NCBI GenBank assembly: GCA_034423015.1
Contig: DAOUJG010000045.1
Coordinates: 62,001 to 126,000, forward strand
Reading direction: 5' to 3'
Origin: JAGWBJ01 sp034423015
Lineage (GTDB): Bacteria; Chloroflexota; Dehalococcoidia; Lucifugimonadales; JAGWBF01
DNA: 64,000 bases
The notes under the pieces were generated by a model. It made no database searches, had not been told where the DNA came from, and saw only the letters and a program-made list of their open reading frames with translations. A program made the translations under genes and the position numbers. Numbering within the stretch: position 1 is the first letter of the stretch; each line of letters starts with the position of its first letter. Shown piece after piece: positions 57,689-64,000 of this stretch.

Positions 57689-58822
57689 CTATCTGTCTAG
57701 AAAGTCGAGCTGCTCGAAGCCGCCGTTGACGATGGGCGCCGCTTCGACGCCCAGCCACCGCTCCAGGACCGTCGAGTACGTGCTGCGGAAGTCGTTGTTG
57801 GGCTTCATGTCGCCCTCGATCTGGTCACCCGGCTTCAGGGACGGGAACTCGCCGTACAGGCCTCCCTTGACCGCGCCGCCGATCACCAGGGCCACGCCCC
57901 CGGCGCCGTGGTCACATCCCGTGCCGTTGTCCGAGATGCGGCGTCCGAACTCGGTGAAGATCATCATGACGGCCTGGTCCTCTCGCCCATGCTCCTTCAC
58001 GTCGTCCCAGAAGTCCCCCACCGCGCCGTCCACCTCGTTCCATAGCCGGCCGTGGTCGGCCAGCAGGCCCGAGTGGGTGTCGAAGTTGCCGTGCTGCGTG
58101 TAGTAGACCCGTGTCCCCACGTCGGCGCACAGGACTCGGGAGATGTCCCTCAGACGCTGGGCTATGGGGCTGGACCCGTACTCCACCGTCGACTGGTACC
58201 CCTCGGAGGCCGTCCTCAGGACCTCGGCGCCTCTCAGGGCGCCCCCTCCCGTCTGGGCCAGAAACTCCAAGACGAGACCCCTGTCGCCCTCGGGGCCATA
58301 CATCCTGGAGAAGGCGTCCAGCGCGTACTTCTGCCACGGATCGCCTTCCAGGTCCGGGTACAGGCCGTAGGTTGCCAGGTCGCCGACGGAGGTGACGGCC
58401 ACGTCGCGGCAGGCCAGGGCCCTGGGAAGGCCGCGGCCGAAGTTGATGGCGGTGAGTACGTTGTCGCCCTGGGGGTCCAGGTCCCGCACGGTGCGCCCCA
58501 GCCAGCCCTCGGTGCCGATGGCGTCGGGCTCGGCCGTGTGCCAGATGTCCATGGAGCGGAAGTGGGAACGGTTGGGGTTGTTGTATCCGATGCCCTGGAT
58601 GACCGCCACATTGCCCTCATCCCACAGCCTCTTGACGGAGCGCATCGCCGGGTTGAAGCCCACGTTGCCGTCTACGGCAAGGACCTCTTCCTGGGGGATG
58701 GAGATGTTGGGCCGGAAATCGTAGTAGAGGCCGTCTCCGTGGGGAATGACGGTGTTCAACGCGTCGTTGCCCCCGGTGAGCTGCACCACTACGAAAGCGT
58801 TCTCCCGTGCCTTCGAACCCAT
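57689..58822 (-). CDS. DUF1501 domain protein
   Basis: A 377-residue DUF1501 protein of the alkaline-phosphatase/sulfatase-like superfamily. VVVQLTGGNDALNTVIPHGDGLYY is the family N-terminal motif, with RSHFRSMDIWHTAE, FDTHSGLLADH and IFTEFGRRISDNGTGCDHGAGG following, the last with metal-ligand-like Asp/His. The typical twin-arginine signal peptide is absent: the motif starts only about ten residues in. GAGGAGG precedes ATG. It heads a three-gene run with DUF1800 and an NHL propeller. Confidence 0.93.
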   Translation of the reverse strand: MGSKARENAFVVVQLTGGNDALNTVIPHGDGLYYDFRPNISIPQEEVLAVDGNVGFNPAMRSVKRLWDEGNVAVIQGIGYNNPNRSHFRSMDIWHTAEPDAIGTEGWLGRTVRDLDPQGDNVLTAINFGRGLPRALACRDVAVTSVGDLATYGLYPDLEGDPWQKYALDAFSRMYGPEGDRGLVLEFLAQTGGGALRGAEVLRTASEGYQSTVEYGSSPIAQRLRDISRVLCADVGTRVYYTQHGNFDTHSGLLADHGRLWNEVDGAVGDFWDDVKEHGREDQAVMMIFTEFGRRISDNGTGCDHGAGGVALVIGGAVKGGLYGEFPSLKPGDQIEGDMKPNNDFRSTYSTVLERWLGVEAAPIVNGGFEQLDFLDR

Positions 58823-58980
58823 GAAACCCTCCTCAGCGGCGTCGTCCGGCGTCCGGACCCCACGCGACGCCCGGAAGCCGCAGCGTCCCCGCAGACCGGG
58901 GCGATACTACCAGCGAGTTTAGCATGGCCCCGAACAGAGGGTCAACGACGGCAGACTAACGCGGCAAGTCTCTCCACGGG

Positions 58981-59346
58981 CTACTCGCCCGTGCCCAGGA
59001 ACTGCTCCAGGGGTTGGGCCGGCGACTTGATCTCCAGCACGATGGAGTCCTCCAGCCCCTCGATACCGTGGACCACGCCCTCGGGGTGCCGGCAGACGTC
59101 CCCGGCTTCGAGCACGTGGGTCTCGTCTTCTATTACGACCTGCACCTTGCCCTGCACCACGTAGCAAAGGGACTCGTGCTCGTGGGTATGGGGGGGCGAG
59201 CCCGCCCCGGGCGGGAGGTGCATCTTGATCATCACCATGTTCTCTCCGCCGTACATCGGCTTGACCTTGATGTCGCCCTTGGTGGCCAGCCCCTGGACGC
59301 TCTTTATCCGCCGGTAGTCAACTTCCCCGTCTCTAACCACGTACAT
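58981..59346 (-). CDS. Cupin-domain protein
   Basis: A 121-residue single cupin. PPGAGSPPHTHEHESLCYVVQGKVQV is motif 1 with two His and Glu, and PEGVVHG is motif 2 with the third His. A mononuclear metal site is expected. The N-terminus YVVRDGEVDYRRI is charged. AAGGAGC precedes the ATG. Its stop lies 158 bases from the DUF1501 start, so it is in the same direction but probably a separate unit. Substrate unknown. Confidence 0.88.
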   Translation of the reverse strand: MYVVRDGEVDYRRIKSVQGLATKGDIKVKPMYGGENMVMIKMHLPPGAGSPPHTHEHESLCYVVQGKVQVVIEDETHVLEAGDVCRHPEGVVHGIEGLEDSIVLEIKSPAQPLEQFLGTGE

Positions 59347-59380
59347 CGTCAGCTCCTTCCAATCGATGCGGCCGCCCAGT

Positions 59381-60082
59381 CTACCGCCCCATAACTGCCG
59401 CGAAGAACCGGTCCTGGTATTGCTCGAACAGGCCCCAGCGGTCCAGCTCCGTCTTGAGGACGGCCGGGTCGAGCCCCTGGGCCACCTGCTGGAACATCTC
59501 CTCGATCCTCTTCACCGCTCCACGAGGCAGGTCCGTGCCTGGGTCGGGCTCCAGCAGGCCCATGGACTTCATCTCTCCCAGGTTGGACGAAAGCGAGGCC
59601 GCGGTATACTCGTAGATGAACTTCAGCAGGGACACGTCCCACAGCTCGTCCACTCCCTGGATCACCGAGGCCAGGTCCACGCTGCGGCTGTCCAGGTCTC
59701 CGGCAATCCGCTGGGCCACGGCCGACACCTCGTCGCCCACGATCTCCATCCCCTCCGGCTCGTTCCGGTACTGGTACAGCAGACCTGGGCTGTTGGGGCC
59801 CAGCCTCCGCACCAGGTCCTCCATGTACATCCGAGCGTCGTCGCCGAACCCCTCCAGGTTCAGCATGTACGTGGGCGTGATCATCGCAGGACGCTCGGCC
59901 ACCACGGTGCCCTCCCGGACCACCGTCTCATCCGTACCGGGCACCAGCTCCTGGTAGAGGGGCTTGGTCACCACGTAGTAGTGGAGCCGGGTGACCCCAA
60001 ACGTGGCCAGGTACTGCCTGGGCAGCCTGACCACCCGCGTGAGCCGCACGGCTTCCCTCAGCCGGCCTTCAGGGTCTTGCAA
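59381..60082 (-). CDS. Conserved-looking hypothetical protein
   Basis: A 233-residue soluble protein I do not recognise. The first half has beta-type stretches (YYVVTKPLYQELV, VVREGTVVAERPAMITPTYML), the second half is mainly helical (ASVIQGVDELWDVSLLKFIYEYTAASL, KRIEEMFQQVAQG). Codon use matches its neighbours. The start is uncertain: a TTG with only GGCGGA upstream. It runs 34 bases ahead of the cupin gene on the same strand. Confidence 0.6.
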   Translation of the reverse strand: MQDPEGRLREAVRLTRVVRLPRQYLATFGVTRLHYYVVTKPLYQELVPGTDETVVREGTVVAERPAMITPTYMLNLEGFGDDARMYMEDLVRRLGPNSPGLLYQYRNEPEGMEIVGDEVSAVAQRIAGDLDSRSVDLASVIQGVDELWDVSLLKFIYEYTAASLSSNLGEMKSMGLLEPDPGTDLPRGAVKRIEEMFQQVAQGLDPAVLKTELDRWGLFEQYQDRFFAAVMGR

Positions 60083-60152
60083 CTGTCATTTCCGCCAACG
60101 TGAAATAGGTGCAACTTGATACATACTAGCCAGTAACCGCATTCCAGTCAAC

Positions 60153-60182
60153 TTGCGCCTGGGAACGCCTGCACGATACAAT
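60153..60182 (+). promoter_or_regulatory. Predicted promoter of the LLM oxidoreductase
   Basis: TTGCGC (60153-60158), 18 bases, TACAAT (60177-60182). Transcription would start about 105 bases before the ATG, in a GC-rich leader that I did not find to match a known riboswitch. Confidence 0.4.
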
Positions 60183-60295
60183 CCGCAACATGCGCGGGGC
60201 GCCCGTGGTGTTCGGGGCCGCCGACGTGTTGGTCACATCGGCGCCGCTTCGTGGGCCACGATGGCGGCCCCTCGATAATGGACTAGGAGGGTACC

Positions 60296-61288
60296 ATGCC
60301 TGACCCCGGCATTCGTTACGGATTGAGACTCCCGCCCATGGGAGTCCGGGAGAACCTGGAGCTGGCCAGGCACGCCGACCGGCTGGGGGTGGACTCATCC
60401 TGGGTCATAGAGACGAGGCTCACGGCCGACGCGGTGACCCCGCTGGGCGCCTATTCCGCCGTAACCGAGCGGATGAAGATGGGCACGGCGGTGATTCCCC
60501 TCTGGACCAGGAACCCCGCCCTCATAGCCCAGACCTTTGCCACCCTGGACGCCAACGCCCCCGGACGCATCATCCTGGGCCTCGGGGCCTGGTGGGAGCC
60601 TCTTGCCACGAACGTGGGAGTGAAGCGCGAGAGGGCGATACTGGCCATGCGCGAGGTGGTGGAGTCCGTCAGGCTGCTGCTGAAGAGGGACGCCCCCGTG
60701 ACTTACCTGGGCGAGTACGTCCACCTGGAGGACGTGTTCCTGGACCACGACGGCGCTGGCGGCCACGACGTCAAGATATTCGTGGCCGCCGTGGGCCCGC
60801 AGATGCTCCGCCTGGCGGGGCGCATCGCCGACGGGGTGATCCTGAACAGCAACCACACCGTCGGCGCCACGAGAAGGGCCGTGGAGGAGATACGGAAAGG
60901 AGCCAAGGCCGCGGGCAGGTCCATGGACTCCATCGAGAGGGTGAAGCCGCTGCCCCTGCGGGTCAGCCGGGACAGGCAGGCCGCACTGGACTTCGACAAG
61001 CCGCGCATCGCCCAGTACATCGCCCAGCAGCCCCACGTGGAGGGCCCCACCGAGGTCGACCCCGAGCTGGCCTCCAGGCTCAAGCAGGTCATCCCGTTCC
61101 CCGCCACCCGGGCCCAGGTCATGGAGGGGGCCAGGCTCATATCCAACGAGCTGGTGGAGAGCCTAGGCTGCTACGGAGACGTGGAGGAGGTGGTGTCCAG
61201 GGCCGGTGAGTTCCGGGATGCCGGAGTGACGCTGCCCATCACCGAAGCCGACCGCGCGCTGGTGGACGCCCTTGCCGGCATCTCATAG
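60296..61288 (+). CDS. LLM-class flavin-dependent oxidoreductase
   Basis: A 330-residue luciferase-like monooxygenase/F420-dependent dehydrogenase fold protein. RYGLRLPPMGV, LELARHADRLGVDSSWVIE, MGTAVIPLWTRNPALIAQTFATLDAN and RIILGLGAWWEP are the barrel strands that bind flavin, and VAAVGPQMLRLAGRIADGVILN the later FMN/F420 segment. It would oxidise a ketone, alcohol or methylene-type substrate. AGGAGGG precedes ATG. A propeller gene follows in the same direction 33 bases on, so they may be co-transcribed. Confidence 0.9.
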   Translation: MPDPGIRYGLRLPPMGVRENLELARHADRLGVDSSWVIETRLTADAVTPLGAYSAVTERMKMGTAVIPLWTRNPALIAQTFATLDANAPGRIILGLGAWWEPLATNVGVKRERAILAMREVVESVRLLLKRDAPVTYLGEYVHLEDVFLDHDGAGGHDVKIFVAAVGPQMLRLAGRIADGVILNSNHTVGATRRAVEEIRKGAKAAGRSMDSIERVKPLPLRVSRDRQAALDFDKPRIAQYIAQQPHVEGPTEVDPELASRLKQVIPFPATRAQVMEGARLISNELVESLGCYGDVEEVVSRAGEFRDAGVTLPITEADRALVDALAGIS

Positions 61289-61321
61289 CGACGGCCTAGC
61301 CTGACAGGAGGCGACACACCC

Positions 61322-62272
61322 ATGACGATGACTCTGGGCACCGGGGACCTGCTGTACCAACCCGTCGAGGACTGGGAGAAGCTGCCCGAGGGATGGTCCT
61401 TCATCGAGGTCCCCGGGGTGGCCGTGGACTCCCGCGACCAGGTGTACCTGTTCAACCGCGGCGAGCACCCCGTAATCGTCTGCGACCGGGACGGGAACGT
61501 GCTACGGACCTGGGGCCAGGGCATGTTCTCCGACCGTACCCACGGCATCCGCATAGGTCCCGATGACTCCGTCTACTGCGTCGACGACAAGATGGGGACC
61601 ATCCAGAAATTCACACCCGAGGGCAAGCTGCTCATGACCATAGGGGAGGCCTTCAAGCCGGCTCCCAAGTGGGGAGGGCAGCCCTTCAACCGGCCCACCC
61701 AGGCCGCCGTCTCCCCGGTGACCGGAGACCTGTACATCTCCGACGGCTACGCCAACTACCGCGTCCACCGGTATTCACCTGACGGCAAGCACGTCCTGTC
61801 GTGGGGCGCACCGGGTATCGACGCGGGCGATTTCGTAACCCCCCACAACCTGTACGTCGACAGCGACGACCTGGTCTACGTCTGCGACCGGGACAACCAC
61901 CGCATCCAGATCTTCGACTCCCAGGGCAAGTTCGTCACCATGTGGAACAACATCCACCGACCCACCTGCATATGCATCGACCCCGAGGACCACGTCATCA
62001 TCGGCGAGCTGAACGGCTTCGAAAACGTGGACGACTGCCCGAGCCTGGGACACAGGGTCGGGGTGTACGACAAGGGGGGAAACCTGCTGACCCGTTTCGG
62101 TCGCCCGGAGGAGGGTGAGGGCCCGGACCAGTTCATCGCGCCCCACGGGATCGACGTGGACTCCCGGGGTGACCTGTACGTCTGCGACGTCGGCTACACC
62201 GTCCGGGGCCAGTACATGGACCCGCCCCGGGAGGTGAAGACGCTACGCAAGTTCGCGCGAGTACGGCGGTAA
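61322..62272 (+). CDS. NHL-repeat beta-propeller (amidating-lyase-like)
   Basis: A 316-residue propeller, paralogue of the gene at 9655-10626. Shared elements are LPEGWSFIEVPGVAVDSRDQ, LFNRGEHPVIVCDRDGNVLRTWG, PDDSVYCVDDK, GDLYISDGYANYRVHRY and LVYVCDRDNHRIQIFD. It has no signal peptide. GAGGCG lies about 10 bases upstream of ATG; a second ATG follows two codons later. Function unknown; the fold matches NHL domains such as peptidylglycine lyase, and the gene follows an LLM oxidoreductase. Confidence 0.88.
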   Translation: MTMTLGTGDLLYQPVEDWEKLPEGWSFIEVPGVAVDSRDQVYLFNRGEHPVIVCDRDGNVLRTWGQGMFSDRTHGIRIGPDDSVYCVDDKMGTIQKFTPEGKLLMTIGEAFKPAPKWGGQPFNRPTQAAVSPVTGDLYISDGYANYRVHRYSPDGKHVLSWGAPGIDAGDFVTPHNLYVDSDDLVYVCDRDNHRIQIFDSQGKFVTMWNNIHRPTCICIDPEDHVIIGELNGFENVDDCPSLGHRVGVYDKGGNLLTRFGRPEEGEGPDQFIAPHGIDVDSRGDLYVCDVGYTVRGQYMDPPREVKTLRKFARVRR

Positions 62273-62285
62273 GGGTGCGCCAGCG

Positions 62286-63497
62286 CTAGCCGTAGTGCAC
62301 GCCCGCTATGGATACCAGTGAGCCGAAATCCTCGTCTGCGGGACACTGGTCGTAGTGGACCACGATGCCCCTGGCCTCCCCCAGCATCCGGACCATGAAA
62401 TGGATCGGGGCCGCGCCACAGATGCGCGTCCGGTCCCCCTCCGTACGGATGTGGTCTTCCAGCCCCGCGTCCCCACCAGCGCAGGCCGACTCCAGCCATC
62501 TTTCGTCCGACGAGCGTATCCCGGCCTTGGCCTCGGGGTCCAGGGGATCCGGGTCTCCGAAAGCGGGGCCTACGTGGCTCAGGTCACCGGCGGCCACCAC
62601 CAGCGTCGCGCCTCCCCGAGCCTCCTCGGCGAGCAGGTCGACGGCCTGCCATACCCTGGACGCCTCGCCATCCCGGGTCCCCAGCAGAGACTCATGGGCC
62701 CCGCATAGCACAGGCACCACGCGCTTGAGCTCCCGGCGGGCCATGTAGTGCAGCCAGACGGCGGCCAGCTCGATGGAGTGCTCCCCGACGTGGTGGACTT
62801 CCTGGGAGAACGCCGTCTCCTCACCCAGGACGCCCGCCACACGGTCTACGATTTCGGTGTCGGTGGGCAAGGCGCCCCAGGGTGTTGCATAGCTTTGGCG
62901 AGTCAGGGTCAGGCTCCCCGGAGAGCCCGAGTGGTCCGTGCCCAGTATGATCACCAGCTCCGCGTCCTCCACGGCCTGCCTCAAGGGAATCCAGGTGCGG
63001 GCGTAGGTCCGCCACCCCCTGGTGTAGTCGATATGCGGGCTGACCACGCCCTGGACGCTTGTTGCGGAGTCGACCAGGCCCTCCGACTCCCTGCAGTAGG
63101 CGTCCATGACGTCCAGCAGCTCCCGGGGGTCCTCCGGGTAGCCGCCGCCGGCAAGGGCGGGCTTCCTGAACGGGGCCGCCCGGTAGGCCTCCCGGGTCTC
63201 GGCGAGTACCCGACGAAACCGCGGGCTGTCCAGGAGCAGCGCCTCGTCCAACCTGCGTATCAGCTCCTCCACCTGGCTGGGCATGATGTCGGAGCCGGTC
63301 CGCAACGTGAACCCCGCCCGCAACGCGTCGGAGTCGCGGGTGCCGTCGCACAGGGCGAGCAGGGGGGCAACGGCCTGGGGGACCAGCGCCGTGCCTCCAG
63401 CCAACCGCAATGGGTCACTAAGGGAGAGGACGGGCTGCCCCCGCCACGTGATCCAACGGACGTTGAGGGGCCTCAGCTTGGGAAAGTCCTGGGACAT
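62286..63497 (-). CDS. MEMO1/AmmeMemoRadiSam system B-like protein
   Basis: A 403-residue protein. The C-terminal 270 residues match the MEMO family: GVVSPHIDYTRG (metal His), ILGTDHSG, HSIELAAVWLHY (HxIE), VPVLCG, VAAGDLSHVGPAFGD. The N-terminal about 110 residues (SDPLRLAGGTALVPQAVAPLLALCDG, DIMPSQVEELIRRLDEALLLDSPRF) form a winged-helix or PqqD-like domain. AmmeMemoRadiSam proteins A (AMMECR1) and the radical SAM partner are not in the window. ATG 63497 is chosen by N-terminal fit (MSQDFPKLRPL); earlier starts are possible. Confidence 0.85.
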   Translation of the reverse strand: MSQDFPKLRPLNVRWITWRGQPVLSLSDPLRLAGGTALVPQAVAPLLALCDGTRDSDALRAGFTLRTGSDIMPSQVEELIRRLDEALLLDSPRFRRVLAETREAYRAAPFRKPALAGGGYPEDPRELLDVMDAYCRESEGLVDSATSVQGVVSPHIDYTRGWRTYARTWIPLRQAVEDAELVIILGTDHSGSPGSLTLTRQSYATPWGALPTDTEIVDRVAGVLGEETAFSQEVHHVGEHSIELAAVWLHYMARRELKRVVPVLCGAHESLLGTRDGEASRVWQAVDLLAEEARGGATLVVAAGDLSHVGPAFGDPDPLDPEAKAGIRSSDERWLESACAGGDAGLEDHIRTEGDRTRICGAAPIHFMVRMLGEARGIVVHYDQCPADEDFGSLVSIAGVHYG

Positions 63498-63580
63498 GAC
63501 CGGACTAGTATATCCCATTGGCGCGGTGTACGCCCCGGCCATTCCGGGCGGGGCCGGCGCACTACGCGGGCAACAACGGC

Positions 63581-64000
63581 CTAGTTGCGGGTGGCCCGCA
63601 TCTCCCGGCGGAGCAGCTCCGTCGCCTCCCGGTCCAGCCGGGGTACTCCCCCCTCCGCCTCTACGACCACGCCGTACCCTTCCCTGGCGCCCTCGCGAGT
63701 AACCTTGCCGTTCAGGACGTCCCGGAAGACCAGGTCCAGGGACCGGTCCAGGGGGTCGCCGAATCCCCCTCCCCCTCCCGAAACGATAGTTACCACGTCC
63801 TGACCGGCCACGGGGATGAAGGTGCCCTCGCGGGGCAGCTCCACGGACCCTTCCGAGCCAGGCCCATCGGAGGCCGGATTATGCACGATGCTGGTGGTGG
63901 CGCCCTCGCCGCCCCCGGTCAGCCCCTGCGCGGCCACCGTGTGCCGGTTGGAGTGGGTAGCCACGTAGGCGTCCACCAGAAGGCGGTACTTCTTTCGGAC
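63581..64000 (-). CDS. Hydantoinase B/oxoprolinase family protein (3' part only)
   Basis: The final 139 codons of a gene that continues beyond the right edge. VIVSGGGGGFGDPLDRSLDLVFRDVLNGKVTREGAREGYGVVV-type residues are the C-terminal signature of the HyuB subunit of N-methylhydantoinase/5-oxoprolinase and acetophenone/acetone carboxylase beta-type proteins. The family hydrolyses hydantoins or oxoproline with ATP, or carboxylates ketones. Which substrate applies cannot be told without the missing part and the partner HyuA gene. Confidence 0.88.
   Translation of the reverse strand, partial: VRKKYRLLVDAYVATHSNRHTVAAQGLTGGGEGATTSIVHNPASDGPGSEGSVELPREGTFIPVAGQDVVTIVSGGGGGFGDPLDRSLDLVFRDVLNGKVTREGAREGYGVVVEAEGGVPRLDREATELLRREMRATRN

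Overview
The window is about 64 kb of gene-dense, high-GC bacterial DNA from a probably uncultured lineage. Gene content points to Chloroflexota, most likely a Dehalococcoidia or SAR202-like relative: two MmgE/PrpD proteins, a CaiB/BaiF CoA-transferase, an LLM-class flavin oxidoreductase, NHL and Asp-box (BNR) beta-propellers, a DUF1501/DUF1800 pair, DUF2277 and a MEMO-like protein. This placement is inferred from gene families; no rRNA is present. No integrase, transposase, phage gene or CRISPR array was seen.

Layout. 1-5.5 kb: DUF2277 (partial), then a forward run of metallo-beta-lactamase hydrolase, M20-like hydrolase, MmgE/PrpD and an unknown protein, facing an MFS transporter. 5.6-9.4 kb: tRNA-Gln, an alpha/beta hydrolase with a cysteine nucleophile, and copA plus a YHS protein. 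9.5-11.3 kb: a propeller protein and a CopG-MazF toxin-antitoxin pair with its own promoter and repeated operator. 11.3-18.7 kb: catabolic enzymes (maleate isomerase/racemase-like, DapA-like aldolase, amidohydrolase, class IV aminotransferase, a 6-oxocamphor-hydrolase-like crotonase, and a molybdenum hydroxylase large subunit). 19-25 kb: aldo/keto reductase, a repair and nucleotide cluster (mug, deaminase, 3-methyladenine glycosylase I), SDR, HD protein, dnaN and a small HTH protein. 25-35 kb: small export protein, AIR-synthase-like protein, threonine-dehydratase-like PLP enzyme, FAD monooxygenase, class III aminotransferase, and a GntR-controlled thiamine-dependent 2-oxoacid:ferredoxin oxidoreductase operon. 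Its active-site residues resemble oxalate oxidoreductase rather than pyruvate oxidoreductase. 35-49 kb: DUF971, two FmdB zinc ribbons, CoA-transferase, a second PrpD, two BNR propellers flanking a cupin, a TPP enzyme and an FMN 2-hydroxyacid oxidase, then CapA, a second MFS transporter, DUF6295-like, a dienelactone-hydrolase-like protein and tRNA-Thr. 49-55 kb: a signalling cluster of two GAF histidine kinases and three stand-alone receivers, interrupted by a cytidylate-kinase-like gene. 55-64 kb: NHL, DUF1800, DUF1501, cupin, unknown, LLM oxidoreductase, another propeller, MEMO-like, and the end of a hydantoinase B/oxoprolinase gene.

Taken together the window suggests a heterotroph that oxidises and hydrolyses varied organic acids, ketones and aldehydes. 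Several genes (OOR-like complex, class III CoA-transferase, 2-hydroxyacid oxidase, MFS carrier) could form a C2-acid (glycolate/glyoxylate/oxalate) theme, but only the OOR-like operon has residue-level support. The best non-coding signals are a two-copy structured repeat that starts inside the stop codon of two unrelated genes and shows compensatory base changes, and near-consensus promoters with operators upstream of the gntR and toxin-antitoxin operons.
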